Positions 15,770 through 24,599 of a stretch of DNA of 64,000 nucleotides are shown here, piece by piece; the stretch's first letter is position 1; each line of letters starts with the position of its first letter. The notes under the pieces are model-generated. The model was not told where the DNA came from. It did no database searches and saw only the letters and a program-made list of their open reading frames with translations. The stretch is from Massilia phyllostachyos (GTDB lineage Bacteria > Pseudomonadota > Gammaproteobacteria > Burkholderiales > Burkholderiaceae_D): assembly GCF_021044825.1 (NCBI RefSeq), contig NZ_JAJNOC010000010.1:124001-188000 (forward strand). The letters are read 5' to 3'. A program made the translations under genes and the position numbers.

Positions 15770-17221
15770 ATGGACCTGCGAATCAGACCTGTTCTGCAGT
15801 CAGTGTCCCGCGCGCTCTTGCTGCGGAGCGTCTTCGCGACCGCGCTCGCGGCCGGTAGCGGCGATGTGCTCGCTGTCGCCGGGGCCGGCAGTTGCACCTA
15901 TGAGCAGGACTATGCGCGAGTGCTGGCCTTCGGAGCGGTATCCGAGATCGAGGCCCACATCGCGGCCCAAGGGGCGGCAAGGCTGGCATGGCTGAAGAAG
16001 AACCGACAGCCGGCGCCCGAACGTGCGCTGGCGGTGCAGGCCTGGCAGGCCGACTACCGACGCCAGAGGATGCTCGAACCTCTGGGGTGCAGCCACGGCG
16101 AATTCCCGCTCGACTACGCGGTCGCCAACGGTAACCTCGAAGCGGTGCGCTGGCTGCTCGACCATGGCATGGAACCTGCGGCGTTCTCCCGATCCGCCCT
16201 CAAGAGGTCGATCTTTTCCCGATGCGGCCTGCCCGGCCGCATCTACGCGCGGCCCGACGGCGTGTCTGACAAGCAGGTGCGTGTGCGCCAGATCCAGGCC
16301 TACCGCATGCTGATCGCACGCGGCGCCGACGTCAACGATCCGGATCCGCTCGAGCCGGGAACCGGCTGCCTCATTACCACGATGTATCCGGTCCTCAAGG
16401 AGCTCGGCGCGAAAGTCACGCCAGCCGCCTTCCAGAAACTGGCGCTCGCAGCGCGCGACCCCGGCGGGGGCATCGTGGAGTCGCGATGGCGCGCCGTAGC
16501 CGCACTGGCGGCCGGTGAATCCTTCGATTTTCGCGGCACCCAGTTCGAATACGGCTTGCTGCAGATGCTCGACTTTCGCAAGGGCAGCTCGGATTATCCG
16601 CACGTTGTCGACCTGGTCGAGCGGCTCTCGGTTGTCGTAAGGATGAGCCCCGGTATCGTGCCCGGAAAGCCGGCAAGGCCGGCCGACGTGCCGGCCAGGT
16701 TCAGTCCGGTTCGGCGGGCGTGCTCTTTCCCGGAAATGGGCGCCTATCCGGACGCGGAATTGCGCATGCTCGTCCATACGCAGCCGCGTTCGTCCGCAGC
16801 GGACAAGGGCTCCATGGTCGACGTCGACGTAGTGGTCGGCAAGACCGCAAGGCCGCAGTTGCTGGCCCTGCTCAACACGCGCGGGGTGCGCACGCACTGG
16901 CACATTCGCAGCGCGAAGGGAGCGCAGGTCCTCGGGGTGATGGTGCTGCGGTTGGAACCGGGCAGGGGGCCGGGCGTGGACCAACTCAGCTTCGATCCCG
17001 CGCGCCCGGTCTTTTACGGCCAACCTTCCGACTGCCAATTCCTTTTCAGGGAAAACTGGGCCGCGGGTGAGGTCAGCTACGCCCTGCAAGCCTATCACGG
17101 CCGACCCGACCCCACCCATACCTTCAATCCCTTCCGTGTTCTGGGCATGCCCCAGCCGCAGATCGCGCACGCCGGGCCGTTCGTGATCGGGGCGCCGTCT
17201 ACCGCCGCGGCGTCGTACTGA
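15770..17221 (+). CDS. Exported protein of unknown function with ankyrin-like segment
   Basis: 483 residues. The N-terminus looks like a signal peptide with a long basic region (about 1-40, ending near VAGAGSC). Residues about 106-135 (PLDYAVANGNLEAVRWLLD) match an ankyrin repeat, and ARGADVNDP near residue 185 resembles another repeat's finger, but no full array is evident. Several cysteines (42, 108, near 152, 203 and further on) suggest disulfides in the periplasm. I do not recognise the C-terminal half. It diverges from the molybdenum dehydrogenase operon and is followed by the peptidase gene after about 106 bases. Confidence 0.7.
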   Translation: MDLRIRPVLQSVSRALLLRSVFATALAAGSGDVLAVAGAGSCTYEQDYARVLAFGAVSEIEAHIAAQGAARLAWLKKNRQPAPERALAVQAWQADYRRQRMLEPLGCSHGEFPLDYAVANGNLEAVRWLLDHGMEPAAFSRSALKRSIFSRCGLPGRIYARPDGVSDKQVRVRQIQAYRMLIARGADVNDPDPLEPGTGCLITTMYPVLKELGAKVTPAAFQKLALAARDPGGGIVESRWRAVAALAAGESFDFRGTQFEYGLLQMLDFRKGSSDYPHVVDLVERLSVVVRMSPGIVPGKPARPADVPARFSPVRRACSFPEMGAYPDAELRMLVHTQPRSSAADKGSMVDVDVVVGKTARPQLLALLNTRGVRTHWHIRSAKGAQVLGVMVLRLEPGRGPGVDQLSFDPARPVFYGQPSDCQFLFRENWAAGEVSYALQAYHGRPDPTHTFNPFRVLGMPQPQIAHAGPFVIGAPSTAAASY

Positions 17222-17327
17222 ACCGCTGCAGTCCGAGGACGTTGTAGCAATCAGGAAATTGCAATACCATCCAGAACCTTGATGGGCGCACTGCGCCCGC
17301 CCCCGTTCCCTGTAAGGACATGATTGC

Positions 17328-20162
17328 ATGAAGACCCTTCCCAAGGCCGTATTGCTGGCCGCCTGCCTGGCCTCCGCCTGTTCCACCCCGGCGCTCGCCG
17401 CCGCGCCCGCCAAGGCGGCCCAGGCTGGCCTGAAAGTGGATTACCAGAAGTTCACCTTGCCCAATGGCCTGGACGTAATCTTCCACATCGACCGTTCCGA
17501 CCCGGTGGTCGCCGTCAACCTGACCGCCCACGTCGGTTCCGCGCGTGAAAAAGTCGGCCGCACCGGCTTCGCCCACCTGTTCGAGCACCTGCTGTTCCTG
17601 GAGTCGGAAAACCTGGGCAAGGGCGGACTCGACAAGATGACCGCGCGCATCGGCGGCTCCGGCGCCAACGGCTCGACCTCGCAGGACCGCACCAACTACC
17701 TGCAGACCGTGCCCAACGACGCGCTGGAAAAGATGATCTGGGCCGAGGCCGACAAGCTGGGCTGGTTCATCAATACCGTCACCGACCCGGTGCTGGCCAA
17801 GGAAAAGCAGGTCGTCAAGAACGAGAAGCGCCAGGGCGTCGACAACGCCCCCTACGGCCATACCCGCTACGTGATCAACAAGGCGCTGTACCCGGCCGAC
17901 CACCCGTACAACTGGCAGGTGATCGGTTCGCTGGAAGACCTGCAGAACGCGACCCTGGACGACGTCAAGGAATTCTTCCGCCTGTGGTACGTGCCGAACA
18001 ACGTGACCCTGGTGATCGCGGGCGACTTCGACCCGGCCCAGGCGCGCAAGTGGGTCGAGAAGTACTTCTCCGAGATCAAGCGCGGCGCGGCGATTCCGGC
18101 GCTGACCAAGCGCCCGGGCAAGCTGCAGCAGACCGTGAAGCTGGCCCACGAAGACAACTTCGCCAAGCTGCCCGAGCTGACCATGACCTGGCCGACGGTC
18201 GAGGACCTGCATCCGGATGCGTATGCGCTGGAAGTGCTGGCCGACTACCTGTCCGAGACCAAGCGCGCGCCGTTCTACCAGGTGCTGGTGGAAGACGCCA
18301 AGCTGGCCCCGAACGTCCAGATGGGCAACCAGACCGCGGAACTGGCCGGCCAGTTCATGCTGCGCGTGCGCGCCTTCGAGGGCAAGCCGCTGGACCAGGT
18401 CGCCGCCGCCGTGGACCAGGCCTTCGCCAAGTTCGAGCGCGAAGGCATTTCCGAGCGCGACCTGAACCGCATCAAGGCCGGCCTGGAAACCCGTTTCTAT
18501 AACTCGGTGTCGAGCGTGCTGGGCAAATCGGCGCTGCTGGCCGAATACAATTACCTGACCGGCAACCCGGGCCGCATCGAAGAGGGCGTGCGCAAGACCA
18601 TGGCCGTCACCCCGGCCGACGTGCGCCGCGTCTACGACACCTATATCAAGGGCAAGCCCTTCGTTGCCACCAGCTTCGTCCCGAAAGGCAAGCTGGCGCT
18701 GGCCCTGAGCGGCTCTTCCCAGGCCGACGTGGTCGAGGAAAAAGTGGTGCAGGGCGCCGAGAGCGCGGTCGACCCGAGCCGGAACGCCGAATACACCCGC
18801 ACCCCGTCGAAGATCGACCGCGGCGTGGAGCCGGCCTACGGCAAGACCCCGGCCGTGAAGGTGCCGCAGGTGTGGGACGCGAAACTGGCCAACGGCATGC
18901 GCGTGGTCGGCATCGAGAACAAGGAAGTGCCGCTGGTGCAGTTCGACATCGCCATCGACGGCGGCCTGCTGCTGGACAATCCGGACAAGGTCGGCGTGGC
19001 CAACCTGATGGCGCGCATGCTCACGCAAGGCACGGCGAAGAAGACCCCGGAGCAGCTGGAAGAGGCGATCCAGCAGCTGGGCGCGGCGATCAATGTCTCG
19101 GCCAGGGCCGAGGACGTGCGCATCAGCGTCACCACCCTGGCGCGCAACTTCGACGCGACCCTGGACCTGGTCGAGGAAATCCTGCTGCAGCCGCGCTGGG
19201 ACGAGAAGGAATTCGCCCTGATCAAGCAGAGCGTGCTGAGCCAGATCCGCCAGCAGGACGCCGATCCGAACGCGCTGGCCGCGATCAACTTCAACAAGCT
19301 GGTCTACGCCAAGGACGACCTGCGCTCGCGCAACATCCTCGGCACCGCCGAGACGGTCAATGCGATCACGATGGACGACCTGAAGGCCTACTACCGCGCC
19401 AACCTGTCGCCGTCGGTGGCGCGCATGCACGTGGTCGGCGCCTTGCCGAAAGCGTCGATCACGCGTTCGCTGGGCGACCTGGCGCGCGACTGGAAGGCGA
19501 AACCGGTGGCGCTGCCCGCGCCGGTGCCGGCGGGCGCACCAGTGGCGGCCAGGGTCTACTTCGTCGACGTGCCGGACGCCAAGCAGTCGGTGCTGCGCAT
19601 CGGCTACCGCGCGCTGGCGGCCACCGATGCCGACTACTACCCGGCCAGCGTCGCCAACTACATCCTGGGCGGCGGCGGCTTCGCCTCGCGCCTGACCCAG
19701 CAACTGCGCGAAGGCAAGGGCTACACCTACGGCATCAACTCGAGCTTCTCGGGCAGCCAGAGCGCCGGCCCGTTCACCATCGCCAGCGGCGTGCGCAGCA
19801 ACGTCACGCTCGAATCGACCCAGCTGGTCAAGCAGGTGCTGCAGGACTATGCGCCGACCTTCTCTGCGGCCGACCTCGAGACCACCAAGAACTTCCTGGT
19901 CAAGAGCAATGCGCGCGCCTTCGAGACCGCCACCGCCAAGCTGGGCATGCTGGACAATATCAGCAAGTTCGGCTGGAGCCCGGGGTACGTCAAGGAGCGC
20001 GAAGCCATCGTCAAGGGCATGACCTTGCAACAGGTGCAGGCGCTGTCGAAGAACTACCTGGATCCGTCGAAGATGGTGTGGCTGGTGGTGGGCGACGCCA
20101 AGACCCAGCTGCCGCGCATGAAGGAGCTGGGCTTCGGCGAACCGGTCCTGATCGGCAAATAA
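17328..20162 (+). CDS. Periplasmic M16 family zinc peptidase
   Basis: 944 residues, two fused M16 halves as in pitrilysin-like proteases. The first half has the inverted zinc motif HLFEH (His83, Glu86, His87), with Glu166 in VVKNEKRQG as likely third ligand. The second half (from about 500) lacks HxxEH and is expected to be the structural, inactive half (it keeps GYTYGINSSFSGSQ, the R/Y substrate loop region). The signal peptide is MKTLPKAVLLAACLASACS with cleavage near ALAA; LAAC at 10-13 could also be read as a weak lipobox. AAGGA precedes the ATG. A GGGCGCACTGCGCCC palindrome at 17284-17298 lies in the leader. Related proteins degrade peptides in the periplasm. Confidence 0.92.
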   Translation: MKTLPKAVLLAACLASACSTPALAAAPAKAAQAGLKVDYQKFTLPNGLDVIFHIDRSDPVVAVNLTAHVGSAREKVGRTGFAHLFEHLLFLESENLGKGGLDKMTARIGGSGANGSTSQDRTNYLQTVPNDALEKMIWAEADKLGWFINTVTDPVLAKEKQVVKNEKRQGVDNAPYGHTRYVINKALYPADHPYNWQVIGSLEDLQNATLDDVKEFFRLWYVPNNVTLVIAGDFDPAQARKWVEKYFSEIKRGAAIPALTKRPGKLQQTVKLAHEDNFAKLPELTMTWPTVEDLHPDAYALEVLADYLSETKRAPFYQVLVEDAKLAPNVQMGNQTAELAGQFMLRVRAFEGKPLDQVAAAVDQAFAKFEREGISERDLNRIKAGLETRFYNSVSSVLGKSALLAEYNYLTGNPGRIEEGVRKTMAVTPADVRRVYDTYIKGKPFVATSFVPKGKLALALSGSSQADVVEEKVVQGAESAVDPSRNAEYTRTPSKIDRGVEPAYGKTPAVKVPQVWDAKLANGMRVVGIENKEVPLVQFDIAIDGGLLLDNPDKVGVANLMARMLTQGTAKKTPEQLEEAIQQLGAAINVSARAEDVRISVTTLARNFDATLDLVEEILLQPRWDEKEFALIKQSVLSQIRQQDADPNALAAINFNKLVYAKDDLRSRNILGTAETVNAITMDDLKAYYRANLSPSVARMHVVGALPKASITRSLGDLARDWKAKPVALPAPVPAGAPVAARVYFVDVPDAKQSVLRIGYRALAATDADYYPASVANYILGGGGFASRLTQQLREGKGYTYGINSSFSGSQSAGPFTIASGVRSNVTLESTQLVKQVLQDYAPTFSAADLETTKNFLVKSNARAFETATAKLGMLDNISKFGWSPGYVKEREAIVKGMTLQQVQALSKNYLDPSKMVWLVVGDAKTQLPRMKELGFGEPVLIGK

Positions 20163-20175
20163 GCGCACCACGACG

Positions 20176-21006
20176 ATGAGCCGGACCGCACCCCGCTACC
20201 AAGGCAGAATCAGCTCCTGGAAAGACGAGCAGGGGTTCGGCTTCATCAGCCCGAACGGCGGCGGTCCGCCGCTGTTCGTGCACATCAGCGCGTTCGGCGG
20301 CAGGGGACGGCGCCCGAATGTCGACGACATCGTCACCTACCACCTGGGCGCCAACGACAGGGGGCCGTGCGCGCAGCAGGTCGCCTTCGTGCGGGCACAA
20401 GCCATGCGCCTGGCCACGCCCAAGGGGCGGACGGCGGCCCTGCTGGCGGCGGCCGGCTTCCTCGGCGTCGTCGCCGCCTGCGTACTCGGTGGGATGCTGC
20501 CGCCGATGATCCTTGGACTGTATTGCGGCGCAAGCGTCGTCGCCTTCTTCGCCTATGCGCTCGACAAGTCGGCCGCGCGCAAGGGGGCCTGGCGCACGCA
20601 GGAGAGTACCCTGCACCTGTTTGCACTGTTCGGCGGCTGGCCCGGCGCGCTTGTGGCGCAGCAGGTGCTGCGCCACAAGTCCAGCAAGACCTCCTTCCGC
20701 GTGGGGTTCTGGGTGACCGTCGCCGTCAACTGCGGCGTGCTCGCCTGGTTGCTGTCAGGGTCCGGCGCCGCAGAGGATGCAGCTCGCTGGCTGGGACGCC
20801 AGCATCGGGTAAGCGCGCTCGAAGGCGCCACGCACTTCCCGCCACGGTGTGGCCCGGGGACTGACGCGCAGTTCGATGCCGGCCGTGTAGCCGTTCGGAC
20901 CCGGGACGGGGAGCGACGCCACGCTGATTTCGCCCAGGTGCAGCACGGCGCCGGCCTTGACCACGAACGGCGCCTGCAGCGCCGCGATGGTATTGGGCCG
21001 GCGTGA
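20176..21006 (+). CDS. Cold-shock domain plus DUF1294 membrane protein
   Basis: 276 residues as read. Residues 7-70 form a cold-shock domain (GRISSWKDEQGFGFISP and LFVHISAF, the RNP1/RNP2 analogues). Residues about 85-200 are a DUF1294 membrane domain with helices around 86-105, 107-127 and 180-196 and the typical YALDKSAARKGAWRTQE and FGGWPGALVAQQ segments. The family normally ends about here. The last 78 residues are Arg/His-rich and lie antisense to the coding part of the convergent lipoprotein gene (20755-21321), so the tail is probably a read-through of a lost stop codon. Function of CSD-DUF1294 proteins is unknown; nucleic-acid binding at the membrane is inferred. Confidence 0.85.
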   Translation: MSRTAPRYQGRISSWKDEQGFGFISPNGGGPPLFVHISAFGGRGRRPNVDDIVTYHLGANDRGPCAQQVAFVRAQAMRLATPKGRTAALLAAAGFLGVVAACVLGGMLPPMILGLYCGASVVAFFAYALDKSAARKGAWRTQESTLHLFALFGGWPGALVAQQVLRHKSSKTSFRVGFWVTVAVNCGVLAWLLSGSGAAEDAARWLGRQHRVSALEGATHFPPRCGPGTDAQFDAGRVAVRTRDGERRHADFAQVQHGAGLDHERRLQRRDGIGPA

Positions 21007-21321
21007 GATCACTTCCTTGTTGACCGTCCCATAGGTGAACCATTCGGCAACGGTATACGTCCCGGGCTTGACCGCGACGGCGACGCTGCTGCGTTCGAGG
21101 TCGCCCGGCCACCGCGTGTCTTCCCCCATCGGCAGGATATAGCTGCCGCCACCGTCGACGGCGCGCAGCACCATGGCGAAACTCATGCCCTGGCGGTTGA
21201 ACAGGCCGGCGACGTAGCCCGCCTGCGGGTCCGGCGGGGCGGATCCCGGCACCGTCGGCGCCAGGCCGGCGCATCCGGTCACGAGGGCGAGGAGGATGGC
21301 GGCGGCAAAGAGTCTGGTCAT
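20755..21321 (-). CDS. Probable lipoprotein, unknown function
   Basis: 188 residues starting MTRLFAAAILLALVTGC, a lipoprotein signal with lipobox VTGC. The rest is soluble and beta-rich (GGGSYILPMGEDTRWPGD, VAVKPGTYTVAEWF, GAVLHLGEISVASLPV), which resembles carboxypeptidase-like or DUF2846-type folds, but I do not assign it. It follows the DUF2145 gene after 4 bases and is the third gene of a three-gene operon. Its 3' end overlaps the convergent CSD-DUF1294 gene by 252 bases. Confidence 0.75.
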   Translation of the reverse strand: MTRLFAAAILLALVTGCAGLAPTVPGSAPPDPQAGYVAGLFNRQGMSFAMVLRAVDGGGSYILPMGEDTRWPGDLERSSVAVAVKPGTYTVAEWFTYGTVNKEVISRRPNTIAALQAPFVVKAGAVLHLGEISVASLPVPGPNGYTAGIELRVSPRATPWREVRGAFERAYPMLASQPASCILCGAGP

Positions 21322-21325
21322 GGCC

Positions 21326-22114
21326 TCACTCGACCGTGTGCGTCTTCGCACCCGGATCGACCATGCGCAGCAGGCGCAGCACCGCGTCGGTCGAGACGGT
21401 GTCGATCTGCCCGGCCATGCGCCTGTCAAAAGGATGGTCATCGAAAGCGACGTTGGTGCGGAACATACGCGCGCCCAGGCGCACCGCGGCCGGCACCTCG
21501 ATGGTCGGCGGCTGGAAGCCTTTCGAGCGCATCCAGGCCTGGGCCTCGGCCCGCGTCTCGACCTGGCCGCTCGGCGCCAGCGCGGCGGCGAGGGTCTCGA
21601 GCACCCACTGGTTCGAATTCTGGTACTGCGTCGAATACACGTAGGCCAGCATATTGTAGTGAGGCTCGTGCATGCGGAGCGGCGTGCGGGTCGCGGCAAG
21701 CTTCGCCAGCTTGTCCTGGGCCTCCGGACCCGGGATCACCAGCTGCGCCTCCGTCCGGTACAGGTCGGTCAGGAAGAAGTTGCCCATGCCTTCGTTGTAC
21801 AGGTTGGACGATGCGGTGCCGCACTCGTTCAGCTCGTGCACGACGGTCCAGCGGCCGGCCGGATGGTCGCGCACCGCGATCCCCATGTGCGAATAGCGCA
21901 GCCGGTATCTGCTGAGGTCCTGGCCGGCGCGCGCGACCAGGGCGACCCGGGCGCCGCTGGCGTCGAGCGCGGCGACGGTGCGCTGGGCCAGGTCCATCTG
22001 CAGCACGATCTCGTGCGGCGCCAGCGACTTGTTCTCGCAGGCCTGGCCGGCCGTGGCGGCCAGCGGCGCCGCCAGCGTCAACGCCGCCAGGACAGGGACG
22101 AGCGCGCGGCGCAT
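21326..22114 (-). CDS. DUF2145 family periplasmic protein
   Basis: 262 residues with signal peptide MRRALVPVLAALTLAAPLAA and cleavage near ATA-GQAC. The family features are visible: YRYSHMGI-like RYRLRYSHMGIAVRDH, VVHELNECGTASSNLYNEGM, QYQNSNQWVLETLAAAL and a QAWMRSKGFQPP segment. The conserved His, Asn and Cys residues look like a papain/NlpC-like active site, but no activity is established for DUF2145. The ATG overlaps the stop of the preceding small gene (TGATG) and the lipoprotein gene follows after 4 bases, so the three products probably act together in the envelope. Confidence 0.85.
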   Translation of the reverse strand: MRRALVPVLAALTLAAPLAATAGQACENKSLAPHEIVLQMDLAQRTVAALDASGARVALVARAGQDLSRYRLRYSHMGIAVRDHPAGRWTVVHELNECGTASSNLYNEGMGNFFLTDLYRTEAQLVIPGPEAQDKLAKLAATRTPLRMHEPHYNMLAYVYSTQYQNSNQWVLETLAAALAPSGQVETRAEAQAWMRSKGFQPPTIEVPAAVRLGARMFRTNVAFDDHPFDRRMAGQIDTVSTDAVLRLLRMVDPGAKTHTVE

Positions 22115-22509
22115 CAGATCGCCCGCGACGAATGCAGCAGGGCCTTGCCCGCTTCGTTCGGCAGGAAGGCGATCGCCTTGCCCGAGGCCACCAGCACGTA
22201 GCCGGTGGAGGCGGTCACGACCTCCACCGCCGTGCCGGCCGCCAGCGACAGGCCGCCCAGCGCCTTGCCAGAGAGGCGCAGCGTGGCGCGGCTGCCGTCG
22301 ACGACGCTTTCCACCACCACTTCCAGCCCTTCGCCGACGGTGCGGACGCTGGCGACCACCACGCTGCCGGCCCCGGCCACGCTCAGGATCGAGCCGACCA
22401 CGACGACGCCGGACAGGTTGGCGCTGGCCTGCGAGGGGTTCGACTGGCCCGCGGCCTGGCTTGATGCGCAGGCGAATAGGAGCAGGGTGGCGAGCAGGGT
22501 GCGTTTCAT
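22114..22509 (-). CDS. Small exported hydrophobic protein next to DUF2145
   Basis: 131 residues, signal peptide MKRTLLATLLLFACASSQAA. The mature part is low in charge and rich in Ser, Gly and Val (NLSGVVVVGSILSVAGAGSV, GGLSLAAGTAVEVV) and ends IAFLPNEAGKALLHSSR. From memory this pattern resembles the STM0539 family, which accompanies DUF2145 genes in other proteobacteria, but I could not check it. It is the first gene of the operon with DUF2145 and the lipoprotein and shares a 1-base stop/start overlap with the former. Confidence 0.75.
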   Translation of the reverse strand: MKRTLLATLLLFACASSQAAGQSNPSQASANLSGVVVVGSILSVAGAGSVVVASVRTVGEGLEVVVESVVDGSRATLRLSGKALGGLSLAAGTAVEVVTASTGYVLVASGKAIAFLPNEAGKALLHSSRAI

Positions 22510-22636
22510 ATGATGTCCTCCGTGTTGAACGTGAGGGCATGATCGTCATGCACGGGAAAGGAAGCAAGCAATGGCGGCGAGGTATCGCACCCTTGCGCGG
22601 CGGGTATCGCTTGGCGATACCCGCCAAGCTGCAATA

Positions 22637-23530
22637 TCAGCTGCCGCGGAACACGATGGTCTTGTTCCCGTGGACGAATACGCGCCGCTCGATGTGGAAC
22701 TTGACGGCCGCCGCCAGCGCCATGCACTCGTTGTCGCGGCCCACGCGCACCAGCTGCTCGGGCTTGAAGTTGTGGTCCACGCGCGTGACCATCTGCTCGA
22801 TGATCGGGCCTTCGTCGAGGTCCGGTGTCACGTAGTGGGCGGTGGCGCCGATCAGCTTGACGCCGCGCTCGAAGGCCTGGTGGTAGGGCTTGGCGCCCTT
22901 GAAGCCGGGCAGGAAGGAGTGGTGGATGTTGATGCAGCGGCCCGCCAGGCGGCGCGCCAGCTCGTCCGACAGGATCTGCATGTAGCGCGCCAGGATCACG
23001 AGTTCGGCGCGGGTCTCCTCGACCACTTCCAGCAGCCGCGCTTCCTGCAGGGCCTTGTTCTCTTTCGTCACCGGCAGGAAGATGAAGCGGATGCCTTCGC
23101 GCTCGACCATCGGGCGCAGGTCGAGGTGGTTCGAGACCACCGCCGTGATCTGCATATTCAGTTCGCCGTTGCGGCGGCGGTACAGCAGGTCATCGAGACA
23201 GTGGTCGTCCTTGGACACCATCAGCACGGTCTTGACCGGCTCGGCCGCGTCGTGCAGCTTCCACTGCATGTCGAGGCGGGTGGCGACGCCGTTGCCGAAT
23301 TCCTCGCGGATGTCCTCGATCGACGGCGAGTTCGCCTGGCGCCGGAACACGGCGCGCATGAAGAAGCGCTCGGTCGAGTCGTCGTCGAACTGTTCCAGCG
23401 CGCAGATGTAGCAGTCGCGCTCGGCCAGGAAGGTGGCGACGGCGGCGACGATGCCGATGCCGGCGCGGCAGGTGGCGTTGAGGATGTATTCGGGGGCGTG
23501 CGGAGGCCTGGCGGATTCAATCGGGGTCAT
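22637..23530 (-). CDS. purU: Formyltetrahydrofolate deformylase
   Basis: 297 residues. PurU hydrolyses 10-formyl-tetrahydrofolate to formate and tetrahydrofolate and balances the one-carbon pool. The N-terminal ACT domain (about 13-95: LNATCRAGIGIVAAVATFLA) senses methionine/glycine in the E. coli enzyme. The catalytic formyltransferase-fold domain follows; the triad is Asn201, His203 (INIHHSFLPGF) and Asp239 (TPDLDEGPIIEQ). The ATG at 23530 has AGGAA six bases upstream; the longer reading frame to 23626 would add a tail without family support. The gene is monocistronic; an AT-rich spot near 23644-23666 is the likely promoter region. Confidence 0.96.
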   Translation of the reverse strand: MTPIESARPPHAPEYILNATCRAGIGIVAAVATFLAERDCYICALEQFDDDSTERFFMRAVFRRQANSPSIEDIREEFGNGVATRLDMQWKLHDAAEPVKTVLMVSKDDHCLDDLLYRRRNGELNMQITAVVSNHLDLRPMVEREGIRFIFLPVTKENKALQEARLLEVVEETRAELVILARYMQILSDELARRLAGRCINIHHSFLPGFKGAKPYHQAFERGVKLIGATAHYVTPDLDEGPIIEQMVTRVDHNFKPEQLVRVGRDNECMALAAAVKFHIERRVFVHGNKTIVFRGS

Positions 23531-23718
23531 GCGGTCTTCCTGTGATAGGTGGGCCGCCTGCGTGATCGCGCGTGGCGCCGGGGCAGGCACGGCGGATGGC
23601 CGGATGCCGCCGGCGCCGCCGCGCAAGCCTTGTGGACAAAGCAGACGTTGTCATTCAATTATCATGGCCGATGCCGCCGACGCCGTCAAGGCGCGCACGA
23701 TAGGTGCGCTGGGTGGAT

Positions 23719-23847
23719 TCAGCCCAGCTGGGCCAGCAGGATGACGGCGGTCGAGATGGCCGCACCGGTCAGCGTGCCGATGAAGGCGGCGACCAGCGGG
23801 CGCAACTCGCGCCTGGCGGCGGGTTTGACGTTGTTTGGAGGCGGCAT
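23719..23847 (-). CDS. Tiny predicted membrane protein (42 residues)
   Basis: Begins 5 bases after the stop of the LytTR regulator gene on the same strand. The N-terminus is basic (MPPPNNVKPAARRELRP) and residues about 18-41 form a single hydrophobic helix (LVAAFIGTLTGAAISTAVIL). Tight spacing after the regulator supports a real gene, but the ribosome site is weak (TTGAGCAG) and there are no relatives I recognise. A small partner or accessory peptide of the adjacent sensor kinase is possible but unproven. Confidence 0.5.
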   Translation of the reverse strand: MPPPNNVKPAARRELRPLVAAFIGTLTGAAISTAVILLAQLG

Positions 23848-23852
23848 GCTGC

Positions 23853-24599
23853 TCAATCCCGGAACAGGTGGGTGAAGGTGCGGCTGACCGCCAGCTTTTC
23901 GGCGCAGCCGCGCAGCAGCACCTGCATGCGTTCGGCGTCGATACGCTCGACCGCGGCGATCGCGCCGACGTTGACCAGGGGGCCGCGGTGGATTTGCCAG
24001 AAGCGGTCGCGATCGAGCCCGCCCAGCAGGTCCTTCAGCGGCGTGCGCACCAGCGCCTCGGAGTCCGGCAGCACCACCCGGGTGTACTTGGTGTCGGACT
24101 GGAAGAACAGTACCTCGTCGACGTCGATCAGGCGGATCTGGCGTCCCACCGTCGCCTTCAGCCATTTCAGTTTTTCGCTGCGCGCGCCGGGCAGCGTGGT
24201 CTTCAGGTGGCGCAGCAGGTCGCCCAGGTCCGCCGGCGGCTGGCTGACCTTGGCGCGCAAGCGCGCCACCGCGCGCTCCAGGCGGTCGGCCTGCACGGGT
24301 TTCAGCAGGTAGTCGACCGCACCGGCATCGAACGCTTCGACCGCGTACTGGTCGTAAGCGGTGACGAACACCACGTGGGCGCCGTCGCCGATGCGCTCGG
24401 CCACTTCCAGGCCGGACAGGCCAGGCATGCGGATGTCGAGGAACACCACTTCCGGTTCGTGCTCCAGGTAGCCGTCCCAGGCATCGTTGCCGTTCTCGGC
24501 TTCCAGCACGATGCGCGCTTCCGGCCACAGGGCCGCCAACATGGCGACCAGGCGCTCGCGCATCAGCGGTTCGTCTTCCGCGATCAGGACGGTGGTCAT
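23853..24599 (-). CDS. LytTR-type response regulator
   Basis: 248 residues. Receiver domain at 1-120 with acidic EDE at 8-10, phospho-Asp55 (VVFLDIRMPG) and Lys at LLKPVQ. The LytTR DNA-binding domain covers about 145-245 (VGRQIRLIDVDEVLFFQSDT, FWQIHRGPLVNV, RTFTHLFRD). It overlaps the upstream histidine kinase gene by 4 bases, so the two are a cognate pair. LytTR regulators control cell-surface, autolysis or transporter genes; the target here is unknown. Betaproteobacterial AlgR-like proteins have the same plan. Confidence 0.93.
   Translation of the reverse strand: MTTVLIAEDEPLMRERLVAMLAALWPEARIVLEAENGNDAWDGYLEHEPEVVFLDIRMPGLSGLEVAERIGDGAHVVFVTAYDQYAVEAFDAGAVDYLLKPVQADRLERAVARLRAKVSQPPADLGDLLRHLKTTLPGARSEKLKWLKATVGRQIRLIDVDEVLFFQSDTKYTRVVLPDSEALVRTPLKDLLGGLDRDRFWQIHRGPLVNVGAIAAVERIDAERMQVLLRGCAEKLAVSRTFTHLFRD

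Noticed and set aside
17328..17390. M16 peptidase as lipoprotein
   Set aside because: LAAC at residues 10-13 is a poor lipobox so close to the N-terminus; cleavage by signal peptidase I is more likely.
17199..20171. 990-codon minus-strand open frame
   Set aside because: Exact antisense of the M16 peptidase gene, with composition typical of shadow frames.
23531..23718. Riboswitch before purU
   Set aside because: No recognisable glycine or folate riboswitch core; the region is simply GC-rich with one AT-rich spot.
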